Assembly: GCA_905215395.1 (NCBI GenBank)
Contig: CAJMQA010000155.1
Span: forward strand, 1-8,216
Reading direction: 5' to 3'
Length of the DNA stretch: 8,216 nt
From: an uncultured bacterium
GTDB lineage: Bacteria > Bacteroidota > Bacteroidia > Bacteroidales > Marinifilaceae
Each line of letters starts with the position of its first letter. Within the stretch, counting starts at the first letter, position 1. The notes under the pieces are model-generated. The model was not told the origin of the DNA. It searched no databases and worked only from the letters and a program-made list of their open reading frames with translations. Shown in pieces: positions 1 through 5,712 of the stretch. The position numbers and the translations under genes were made by a program.

Positions 1-830
1 GCTGATAAAATGGGAATGCTGGGTGGATTTCTGTCGCAGAGTGTGGTGATGCCGGAATTGGATGGAGGTATTTATCCTTATGTAGTGAATACGGAGATGG
101 TTGAAACGGATGGACTGCATCTGTTTCAGGCGATGCCCGATCGTCTGAAAAATTTCACTCAGATCATTCATATTTTTTTGTGTTGAAATCAAAATCACCT
201 GTGGAAAAACGGGTGGCCATTTATTATTTCAAAGGCCTCGGACAAAGTGCTTTGACAGCTTCGGGGATGGAAGTCATCCCTTCCTTATATAATTTACTGA
301 AAGAACTGAAAAAACAGGGATATAATGTTTCAGGTCTGCCGGAAACATTAGAGGGTTTCCGGAGTGACATTATGCGGCAAGGGTGTGTATTGGGAACTTA
401 TGCAAAAGGAGCATTTGATGATTATCTGAAAAATGGGAATCCTCAATTGGTCAGTAAAGAAGAATATGAGGAATGGATTCATAAAACCCTGACTCCTGAA
501 TCTTATGCGGAAGTTGTACGGCAATATGGAGAAGCTCCCGGAGAATATATGGGCATTGATGGGAAATATATAGCTGTTGCCCGGGTACAATACGGAAATG
601 TGGTATTGATGCCTCAGCCTATGGCTGCAACGGGTGAAGATGCATTTGCTTTGGTGGCTATTCTGGGAATTGTGGTGACGATGAACGGTCAGACAGTTGT
701 GGAAGGCTTGGCAACCGTGGATTGGATGACACTGTTCAGCTGTTTGGGGTTGGTCGTTTTGGGTGGAGGGCTCAGTCTTTTGTTCAAGTATTTAAAAATG
801 AAGAAAATTTTAGGTTCAAATTATAAATAA
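1..830 (+). pseudogene. hmuS: Broken CobN/HmuS-type chelatase-like gene, 5' end outside window
   Basis: The family is CobN/magnesium-chelatase H-like. In Bacteroidota hmu loci the member HmuS works on haem as part of iron acquisition. Frame 1 (1-183) gives a CobN-like stretch with VVMPELDGGIYP and DGLHLFQAMPDRL, then meets TGA at 184-186. The continuation lies in frame 3 (from about 177 to 830): PVEKRVAIYYFKGLGQSALT, then LPETLEG, GEAPGEYMG and VLMPQPMAATGED, all in the order expected for the middle of CobN. One extra T in the T7 run at 173-179 would join the frames. After GEDAFALV (near 651) family members normally continue into a long region rich in conserved His/Gly motifs. Here the frame passes directly to about 55 residues ending in a single membrane helix (roughly WMTLFSCLGLVVLGGG). 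That suggests an in-frame deletion of several hundred residues. The haem role is inferred from family and neighbours; a cobalamin-synthesis CobN is less likely beside ExbB-like and DUF2149 genes. Confidence 0.75.
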
Positions 831-835
831 TAAAA

Positions 836-1389
836 ATGAATACAATTTCTGATATCATGTTCTGGATTTCAACAGGTTTATTGGTTCCTGTTGTGATTTT
901 ATTAATTGCCTTATTTATTGTTCTCTTTTACTGGTTGGCAGTTTTTTCGGGCAATATATGTCTATCCGGAAAATGGATAAGTTGATTCGGGAGAAACTGG
1001 AAACTTTGACTTTTGAAAATATAGATGAATTGTCGGAACATTTGCCGGCGAAAAGTGATTCCTTGATCGTTTTATATATGCACAGGATTTTAGAGAATCA
1101 GACCAGTAGTGCTCAGGTTCAGCGTTTGCTGGCTAATTTTGAAATTGCCGCAGACAAAGATCTGGGAACATTGATACCTATGGGACCGGCATTGGTGGGG
1201 TTTTCTGCCGGAGATATTGCTTCAATGGCTTACAATATGCAGGTTGCCTTTGCCACGACAGTGATCGGTTTGTTTGCCGGAGCTATCGGTTTTCTGACCC
1301 AGCAAGTAAAACAGCGTTGGTATCTTCAGGATCTGACTAACCTGGATTTTCTGGCAGAAATATTGACAGAAAAACGGAATCGGTTATGA
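836..1389 (+). pseudogene. Frameshifted MotA/TolQ/ExbB-family proton channel protein
   Basis: An ATG at 836, 5 bp after the preceding stop, opens a 49-codon frame (stop 983-985) starting MNTISDIMFWISTGLLVPVV with one long N-terminal membrane helix. The remainder is in another frame, from about 953 to 1389, running through MSIRKMDKLIREKL and into a typical ExbB/TolQ core: LGTLIPMGPALVGFSAGDIA followed by a second hydrophobic stretch, VAFATTVIGLFAGAIGFLT. Restoring one C after 952 (GGC CAA TAT ATG) joins the halves into about 184 residues, with GQY at the joint. ATG codons at 958 could start a shorter protein lacking the first helix, which would probably not form a normal channel subunit. This family uses the proton gradient to energise outer-membrane transport or membrane-bound partners. 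Next to HmuS-like genes it is one of the small hmuT/U/V-type genes; I do not assign the letter. Its stop overlaps the next start (ATGA, 1386-1389), indicating translational coupling in the ancestral operon. Confidence 0.75.
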
Positions 1390-1708
1390 GAAGAAATTTG
1401 TTGAAAAAAGAAGAGGACAATGATCCTATCAGCGTCGTGTCTAATCTGTTCGATGTAGCCATGGTTTTTGCTGTAGCTTTGATGGTGGCTCTGGTTACAC
1501 GATACAATATGACAGAGATGCTTTCGAAAGAGGATTTTACGATGGTGAAAAATCCGGGAAAAGAGAATATGGAAATCATCACCAAGGAAGGGAAAAAATA
1601 AATCGTTATACTCCTTCCGAAGATCAGCAGAAATCCGGGCAACGAGGTAAAAAAGTTGGGATTGCCTATGAATTGGACAATGGAGAAATCATTTATGTAC
1701 CGGAGTAG
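1386..1708 (+). pseudogene. Frameshifted DUF2149 (ExbD-like) small membrane protein
   Basis: The start overlaps the upstream gene by 4 bp. The first 71 codons (to TAA at 1599-1601) encode a charged N-terminus, MRRNLLKKEEDNDP, then a single membrane helix (about residues 17-40, SVVSNLFDVAMVFAVALMVA), and a soluble segment. This is the DUF2149 layout, which resembles ExbD: short cytoplasmic end, one helix, extracytoplasmic tail. In frame 2 the coding sense continues as INRYTPSEDQQKSGQRGKKV and ends YELDNGEIIYVPE before TAG at 1706-1708. A seventh A in the A6 run at 1593-1598 would merge both parts into about 107 residues, a normal length for the family. The truncated 71-residue product keeps the helix, so residual function cannot be excluded. 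Together with the ExbB-like gene it would form the energising or anchoring module of an hmu-type haem locus. It is the third consecutive gene with an apparent one-base loss. Confidence 0.72.
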
Positions 1709-1745
1709 CTGCAGGATTAGATTTGTCTTTTATATGTACCGGAGT
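1694..1745 (+). repeat. 13-bp direct repeat flanking the end of the decayed operon
   Basis: TATGTACCGGAGT occurs at 1694-1706, spanning the last codons of the DUF2149 frame, and again at 1733-1745, 39 bp downstream in non-coding sequence. It may be the trace of a local duplication or of an excision or deletion event beside the pseudogenes. A chance origin is not excluded. Confidence 0.6.
1718..1725 (+). promoter_or_regulatory. Candidate Bacteroidota -7 promoter box for the CDF gene
   Basis: TAGATTTG fits the Bacteroidota -7 consensus TAnnTTTG exactly. It lies about 130 bp before the CDF efflux gene and just after the decayed operon. A clear -33 TTTG box at the expected distance is not visible, so the call rests on one element. 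The following leader (about 1735-1856) holds no convincing gene. Confidence 0.35.
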
Positions 1746-1856
1746 TTATAGTCTGAAGAATGGGTTCCCGTCTAGGATTTTGTCAGTTTTTCTGGAGAAC
1801 CATCGCGGAGTGTTTGTAAAATGTCTTACCTTTACAGATAAATTAAGTAAAAAATT

Positions 1857-2765
1857 ATGGCGCATACTCATGATCATTCTCATCACGGTCATCCGCATGA
1901 GATTAATTCTCTGAATAGAGCTTTTATTATCGGTATTGTATTGAATATTGCTTTTGTGGTCGCAGAATTTTCTGCAGGTTTCTGGTACAATTCACTGGGA
2001 TTGATTTCTGATGCCGGGCATAATCTGAGTGACGTGGTCAGCCTTATTTTGGCTATGTTTGCTTTTCGTCTGGCCAAAGTACAACCCAATAATAAATATA
2101 CTTACGGCTATAAAAAAAGTACGGTACTGATCTCCCTGCTGAATGCCGTCATTTTATTGGTGGCTGTCGGGTTTATCTTTAGTGAAAGTATTGAGAAATT
2201 ATTCCGTCCCCGTCCTGTAGATGGAGATGCTGTTGCCTGGGTGGCAGGGATTGGGGTGATCATCAATGGAGTGACTGCCTGGTTGTTTATGAAAGATAAG
2301 GAGAAAGACCTGAATGTAAAAGGAGCATACCTGCATATGGCTGCAGATGCGCTGGTATCGGTCGGAGTGGTTGTTTCAGGAATCGTCATACAGCATACCG
2401 GATGGTATGTGATAGATCCCCTGATCGGAATTGTGATTGCCGTGATTATCGTTTATTCTACCTGGGGACTGTTACGGGATAGTTTGCGTTTATCATTGGA
2501 CGGAGTACCCAGAGGCACAGACTACAATCAGGTGGGACAAATCATAGATGCGACCCAGGGGGTAGAGAGTTTTCACCATATGCATATCTGGGCGCTGAGT
2601 ACAACGGAAACCGCTTTGACGGCACATGTTGTGTTGGAGGATATGGAACAAATGGAAACGATAAAATGTGACCTGAAATGCAGGTTGCAGGAAGCCGGAA
2701 TAACACATGCAACCCTGGAATTTGAAACTTCAGGGGGTGTTTGTGATGCAGGATGCTGTAAATGA
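1857..2765 (+). CDS. CDF-family zinc/divalent cation efflux transporter (CzcD/ZitB type)
   Basis: This 302-residue inner-membrane protein belongs to the cation diffusion facilitator family, which exports Zn(II) and related metals from the cytoplasm in exchange for protons. Residues 3-14 are His-rich (seven His within MAHTHDHSHHGHPHE), a common metal-capturing end. Six helices can be placed at roughly 22-44, 48-72, 87-108, 125-145, 157-179 and 184-207. The intramembrane metal site is complete: D52, H55 and D59 in SDAGHNLSD of helix 2, and H160 and D164 in HMAAD of helix 5. The His/Asp arrangement is that of zinc-type CDFs. The cytoplasmic C-terminal domain (about 210-290) contains a His-rich FHHMHIW segment, and the protein ends CDAGCCK, giving C296, C300 and C301 as possible metal ligands. 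The ATG at 1857 is chosen because the His-rich end starts immediately there. Exact metal specificity cannot be read from sequence. Confidence 0.93.
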   Translation: MAHTHDHSHHGHPHEINSLNRAFIIGIVLNIAFVVAEFSAGFWYNSLGLISDAGHNLSDVVSLILAMFAFRLAKVQPNNKYTYGYKKSTVLISLLNAVILLVAVGFIFSESIEKLFRPRPVDGDAVAWVAGIGVIINGVTAWLFMKDKEKDLNVKGAYLHMAADALVSVGVVVSGIVIQHTGWYVIDPLIGIVIAVIIVYSTWGLLRDSLRLSLDGVPRGTDYNQVGQIIDATQGVESFHHMHIWALSTTETALTAHVVLEDMEQMETIKCDLKCRLQEAGITHATLEFETSGGVCDAGCCK

Positions 2766-2778
2766 GAGATAAAATTTC

Positions 2779-2786
2779 TATTTTTG
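2779..2786 (+). promoter_or_regulatory. Candidate -7 promoter box before the TPR gene
   Basis: TATTTTTG matches TAnnTTTG and ends 17 bp before the ATG at 2804, which would give a very short leader. No TTTG lies at the usual -33 position. The gene might also be reached by read-through from the CDF gene, 38 bp upstream. Confidence 0.35.
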
Positions 2787-2803
2787 CCTGAAAATTAAAT
2801 GAT

Positions 2804-3757
2804 ATGGCAAATTTTTTTAAATCCTTATTCTTTGGAGAGGCTGAAGAAACTGAGGAGATAAAGGCTCAGCGGAATTTTGATGTTTTGAAGTACGATGGAA
2901 TTAAAGCTATGAAGATAGGAAAATATGCTTATGCTATCCGTTGTTTCAGTGAGGCTTTAAAGATACAGGAAGATGTGGAAGTTTTAGAACATCTGGTAGG
3001 GGTATATAGCCGGGAGGATCGTATGGAAGAAGCTATTGAAACTGCCGGAAGATTGGTGGATGCAGAACCAGAGAATGTTTCTGTTTTGTTGATGCGGGCA
3101 AACCTTAATTTTATGGCAGAGAAATATCCGGAAGCAATTTCCGATTGTGAGCGTGCCATAGCTCTGGATGGTTCCAATCCTCAGGCTTATTTTCTGCAGG
3201 GAAGAGCCAAAAAGGCTGCAAAGGATCAGATGGGGGGAATAGTGAGTTTGTCACAGGCCATTGCTTTGAAAGATGATTTCGCTGAGGCTCGTTTGCTGAG
3301 AGCTGAGGTGATGCTAAATACCGGTGATTATAAAGACGGACTGGAAGATGTTGAAAAAGTTGTGAAGCTGGCTCCGGAGGAAGAGAATGCTTATATTGTA
3401 CGTGGAGATTTGCATGAAGCTCTGGGAGATAGTAAAGCCGCTGAAGAAGACTATCGCTATGTCACGGAATTGAACCCTTTCAATGAACAGGCTTATCTGA
3501 AACTGGGTAGTCTTTATATCAACCGTCAGCAACCGGATGAAGCGATTGCACTATTTGACGAAGCTTTGGAGTTGAAACCTGATTTTGCCCGGGCATATAA
3601 TGAACGGGGCAGAGCCCGTTTTATGAAAGGCGATAAAGAGGGAGCCCTGGAAGATATGAGAAAAGCCCTGGAATTGGATCCGGAAAGCGAAGAGGCTAAA
3701 AAAGCTAACGGTACTTATTCCAATTTTGAAGAGATGTATAACAACAGGGTGTTATAA
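2804..3757 (+). CDS. Tetratricopeptide repeat (TPR) protein, eight repeats
   Basis: This 317-residue protein lacks a cleavable signal peptide or membrane helix and should be cytoplasmic. The short N-terminus, MANFFKSLFFGEAEETEE, is hydrophobic then acidic. From about residue 25 almost the whole length is made of 34-residue TPR units. Starts are near residues 25, 57, 91, 125, 159, 193, 227 and 261, with the usual signature of small residues at positions 8, 20 and 27 and Pro near position 32, as in DEAIALFDEALELKPDFARA and EGALEDMRKALELDPES. A short capping helix follows at the C-terminus (SNFEEMYNNRVL). TPR arrays are protein-binding scaffolds, and nothing in the sequence identifies the partner. 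No enzymatic domain is attached. The neighbours (a metal exporter and a lipoprotein) are not obviously related in function, so no pathway is assigned. Confidence 0.88.
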   Translation: MANFFKSLFFGEAEETEEIKAQRNFDVLKYDGIKAMKIGKYAYAIRCFSEALKIQEDVEVLEHLVGVYSREDRMEEAIETAGRLVDAEPENVSVLLMRANLNFMAEKYPEAISDCERAIALDGSNPQAYFLQGRAKKAAKDQMGGIVSLSQAIALKDDFAEARLLRAEVMLNTGDYKDGLEDVEKVVKLAPEEENAYIVRGDLHEALGDSKAAEEDYRYVTELNPFNEQAYLKLGSLYINRQQPDEAIALFDEALELKPDFARAYNERGRARFMKGDKEGALEDMRKALELDPESEEAKKANGTYSNFEEMYNNRVL

Positions 3758-3822
3758 TTAAAACTTTTTGTCGGTCACTCTCGTTATATTTCTGAAAAGT
3801 AAGATATAAAAATCAGAATGTT

Positions 3823-4656
3823 ATGAGAACAAAGTTGACAATTTTAGTATTCCTGATTTATGTCGGGACAGTCGTTTCTGCTTGTAGTGATGACGACAAA
3901 AATGATACGGTACCGGGAGTTGTTGAAAATGCATTTCATGCAAAATATCCGGGAGCTACTGCTGTTGAATGGGAAAAACATGGAGACTATTCAGAAGTAG
4001 ATTTTGTATATCAGAATGTTGAAACAGAAGCCTGGTATTATAAAGACGGTACCTGGTTGCTCACCACTTCGGATGTCTTGTATACTTCTTTACCGCAGGC
4101 AGTGACGACGGCTTTGGCTTCCGGTCTTTATGCTTCCTGGACACCCGATAATACAGCTGAAGTTTTTGAACAGGCAAATACGGATATCCGTTATATTGTA
4201 GAGATAAGTAAAGCTGGGAATACAGACCGGGAACTCTATTTTCAGGCAGACGGAGAAATGCACAAAGAGGTGATTGCAGATTACGACAGAAGTGAATTAC
4301 CGGCATGGATGAAAAGTTTTGTGAGAAATACTTATCCCCGGGCTTATGATTGGCAGGGAGAGGAGATGGCAGACCAGAGATTTACCTTGTATATTTTTCA
4401 GGATGGGCGGATGGGAACTATTTATTTTTTCAGAGACCAAACATGGGAGTATACAACGTTTCCTGTTCCAGAGGCGGATGTTCCGGCAGTAGTTCTGGAA
4501 GTCCTCAAAGGAGAAGCGTATGAGGGATATCAGATCCGGAGTATAGAATACCGGGAATCAGCAGCTTATAATTATTATTATTTTGATCTGTATAAGGCCG
4601 GAAGTTTGGATATGATGGTAAAAATTAAACCCAACGGAGAACTCGTGCTGAGCTGA
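3823..4656 (+). CDS. PepSY-like lipoprotein with four repeated units
   Basis: The 277-residue product starts with a lipoprotein signal peptide: basic MRTK, a hydrophobic core, and lipobox VSAC with C21 as the predicted lipidated residue. C21 is followed by SDDDKND, an acidic run like the Bacteroidota lipoprotein export signal, so surface exposure is likely (inference). The mature part resembles the PepSY-like/DUF2874 family of Bacteroidota exported proteins. Four similar units can be seen, beginning near residues 32, 90, 160 and 219. Each has an amphipathic start of the type PxxVxxAF/LPxAV/LPAWMKSF/VPAVVLEV, then alternating aromatic strands ending in a turn such as YYKDGTWLL, YFQADGEM, YFFRDQTWEY or KIKPNGELVL. 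Function is unknown; related domains are proposed to bind or inhibit periplasmic partners. The ATG at 3823 is fixed by the signal peptide. A weak -7-like box (TATATTTC, 3785-3792) lies upstream. Confidence 0.8.
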   Translation: MRTKLTILVFLIYVGTVVSACSDDDKNDTVPGVVENAFHAKYPGATAVEWEKHGDYSEVDFVYQNVETEAWYYKDGTWLLTTSDVLYTSLPQAVTTALASGLYASWTPDNTAEVFEQANTDIRYIVEISKAGNTDRELYFQADGEMHKEVIADYDRSELPAWMKSFVRNTYPRAYDWQGEEMADQRFTLYIFQDGRMGTIYFFRDQTWEYTTFPVPEADVPAVVLEVLKGEAYEGYQIRSIEYRESAAYNYYYFDLYKAGSLDMMVKIKPNGELVLS

Positions 4657-4676
4657 TCTTTTCCGGATAGTTTTAT

Positions 4677-4684
4677 TAATTTTG
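4677..4684 (+). promoter_or_regulatory. Candidate -7 promoter box before the C_GCAxxG_C_C gene
   Basis: TAATTTTG matches the Bacteroidota -7 consensus exactly. It lies between the PepSY-like lipoprotein stop (4656) and the ATG at 4723, which would put transcription start near 4690. The same 8 bases serve as the box before the cobalamin riboswitch at 5401. Confidence 0.5.
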
Positions 4685-4710
4685 CGGTGGTAGTCTTTTT
4701 CTATCGCCGC
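4684..4710 (+). other. Intergenic hairpin, 10-bp stem
   Basis: GCGGTGGTAG (4684-4693) pairs with CTATCGCCGC (4701-4710) in ten consecutive pairs including two G-U pairs, around a 7-nt loop TCTTTTT. It could end transcription of the lipoprotein gene, but only a weak T stretch follows (AAATTTTATAA). If the adjacent promoter box is used, only part of the hairpin would be in the downstream mRNA. Role undecided. Confidence 0.45.
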
Positions 4711-4722
4711 AAATTTTATAAT

Positions 4723-5184
4723 ATGGAAGAAAGGATACAAAGAGCAGTAGAACTGTTTAGAAGAGGTTATAACTGTTCACAGTCTGTTTGCGCAGCATTT
4801 GCAGATATGTATGGTTATACAGAAGAACAGGGGTTGCGCATGTCAGCTTCTTTTGGAGGAGGTATTGGCAGAATGCGAATGACATGCGGAGCCGCATGTG
4901 GTATGTTCGTTTTAGCCGGCTTGGAATGTGGTTGTGTGGAGGGTGCTGATAAAGACGGAAAAGAAGCAAATTACAAAGTAGTACAACATTTGGCCGATGA
5001 GTTTGCAAAGCGGAACGGGTCCTTGATTTGTGCAGAGTTATTGGGGCTGTCACAGAAAAAACATACTGATACAACTCCTGAAGTGCGTACGGAAGAATAT
5101 TATCGCAAACATCCTTGCATAAAAACGGTGGAAGAAGCTGCACGTATTTGGGCTGAATATCTCGGAAGTAAAACTAAATTATAA
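4723..5184 (+). CDS. C_GCAxxG_C_C family redox-type protein
   Basis: The 153-residue protein matches the C_GCAxxG_C_C family (putative redox-active or metal-binding cysteine proteins common in anaerobes, function not established). Visible signatures in order are YNCSQSV (C18, with C23 following), GGGIGRMRMTCGAACGMFVL (C55, C59), the ECGC pair (C69, C71), SLICAELLG (C103) and KHPCIKTVEEAA (C132). No signal peptide is present; the glycine/cysteine segment around 45-67 is moderately hydrophobic but short for a membrane helix. An in-frame ATG-like start at 4687 exists, but the 12 extra residues (VVFFYRRKFYN) are not family-like and overlap the hairpin, so ATG 4723 is chosen. It stands alone between a lipoprotein gene and the nrdDG operon. 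Nearby redox enzymes are not enough to assign a partner. Confidence 0.88.
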   Translation: MEERIQRAVELFRRGYNCSQSVCAAFADMYGYTEEQGLRMSASFGGGIGRMRMTCGAACGMFVLAGLECGCVEGADKDGKEANYKVVQHLADEFAKRNGSLICAELLGLSQKKHTDTTPEVRTEEYYRKHPCIKTVEEAARIWAEYLGSKTKL

Positions 5185-5395
5185 ATTGATTTTTTACTCA
5201 TATTTCGATTTTGGGAAATTTTTAAAGATCTGATTATTTGGTTGTTTGTGTTTTTTGTGTTTAATTTGCTGATTGTTAATGACTTATTAATTATTGATGG
5301 TTGTGTAGGATTTCTGTTTTGGAAAACTCTGCTAATCTGTTTGTTTGAATATTTTTCAAAAATGTCTTATTTTTTCTTTTCTTCTTCGCAAAAAA
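5185..5395 (+). other. AT-rich intergenic stretch, no gene seen
   Basis: About 210 bp of T-rich sequence with stops in all frames. The only internal structure I can point to is a tandem 9-bp repeat, TTTGTGTTT at 5245-5253 and 5254-5262. No convincing terminator hairpin for the upstream gene is visible. Confidence 0.6.
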
Positions 5396-5400
5396 CTTCA

Positions 5401-5408
5401 TAATTTTG
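5401..5408 (+). promoter_or_regulatory. -7 promoter box of the nrdDG operon
   Basis: TAATTTTG is an exact Bacteroidota -7 box, ending only 7 bp before the first riboswitch stem. Transcription would start at about 5412-5416, just where the RNA aptamer begins. This fit between box and aptamer supports the call, although the -33 region is only T-rich (TTTTC near 5376-5381) and has no clean TTTG. Confidence 0.6.
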
Positions 5409-5414
5409 TCATGA

Positions 5415-5585
5415 TTTCGGTTCTCTGCCGGATAGTCCGGCAGGATGAAAAGGGAATCAGGTGAAAATCCTGAACAGTCCCGCTGCTGTAAGCTCCGATA
5501 AGAGGTTTAAATTCGCTTGAGCCACTGTCTTTTGAGATGGGAAGGTTATTTAAACCGGGGAGTAAGTCAGAAGACCTGCCGGAAT
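5415..5585 (+). promoter_or_regulatory. Cobalamin (adenosylcobalamin) riboswitch
   Basis: The conserved cobalamin-riboswitch blocks occur in order: GGTTCT (5419-5424), GGGAATCAGGTGAAAATCC (5452-5470), the CCCGCTGCTGTAAGC segment (5479-5493), GAGCCACTGTC (5519-5529), GATGGGAAGG (5536-5545), and AGTAAGTCAGAAGACCTGCC (5561-5580). The closing stem P1 pairs TTCGG (5416-5420) with the CCGGAA end (5579-5584) around one bulged base. A strong 8-bp hairpin CTGCCGGA/TCCGGCAG (5425-5432/5436-5443) fills the variable P2 position. The element sits directly after a promoter box and before nrdD on the same strand, so it should repress nrdDG when cobalamin is plentiful. The ligand form is not decided by sequence; the large peripheral P7-P11 region is compatible with adenosylcobalamin. 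Confidence 0.95.
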
Positions 5586-5594
5586 GGTTTGTTT

Positions 5595-5669
5595 CAAAGC
5601 TTTCGAGGAAAAAGCCGGGACATAGGATATCTTATCTTATATATTTCCCTGTGGATACAGAAGACTTTG
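5595..5669 (+). promoter_or_regulatory. Riboswitch expression platform (P13/L13-like hairpin)
   Basis: CAAAGCTTT (5595-5603) pairs with 5660-5669 around one bulged A, and CGAGGAAA (5604-5611) pairs with TTTCCCTG (5644-5651) with one mismatch. The apical loop contains AGCCGGGA (5613-5620), which can pair with the TCCCGCT loop of the aptamer (5478-5484) with one bulged C. This is the expected L5-L13 kissing interaction of cobalamin riboswitches. No U-tract terminator follows, so control of translation start at 5713 is more likely than termination. Folding was done by eye. Confidence 0.5.
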
Positions 5670-5670
5670 G

Positions 5671-5691
5671 CACAATCAGAAATTAATTGTG
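5671..5691 (+). other. Small hairpin before the nrdD start
   Basis: CACAAT (5671-5676) and ATTGTG (5686-5691) form a perfect 6-bp stem with a 9-nt loop, about 20 nt before the nrdD ATG. It may help position or mask the initiation region, but it is AT-rich and could be incidental. Confidence 0.3.
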
Positions 5692-5712
5692 TATGATATA
5701 AATCTGAAAATC

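Noticed and set aside
1723..1914. 63-codon open frame on + strand
   Set aside because: It overlaps the CDF start in another frame, has no recognisable family features, and consists mostly of leader sequence.
4757..5143. 128-codon open frame on - strand
   Set aside because: It lies entirely antisense to the well-supported C_GCAxxG_C_C gene, and its composition is that of a shadow frame.
5245..5262. Tandem TTTGTGTTT repeat as a protein-binding iteron or CRISPR-like element
   Set aside because: There are only two 9-bp copies in very T-rich DNA, without spacing or further copies, so it is likely low-complexity sequence.
1..5585. CobN-like gene plus cobalamin riboswitch as parts of one B12-synthesis system
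   Set aside because: The CobN-like gene sits with ExbB-like and DUF2149 genes, the hmu haem arrangement. The riboswitch is 4.5 kb away, directly before nrdD, with unrelated genes in between.
5689..5712. GTG at 5689 as the nrdD start
   Set aside because: The eight added residues are not typical for NrdD and would place the start inside the small hairpin; the ATG at 5713 gives the standard family N-terminus.
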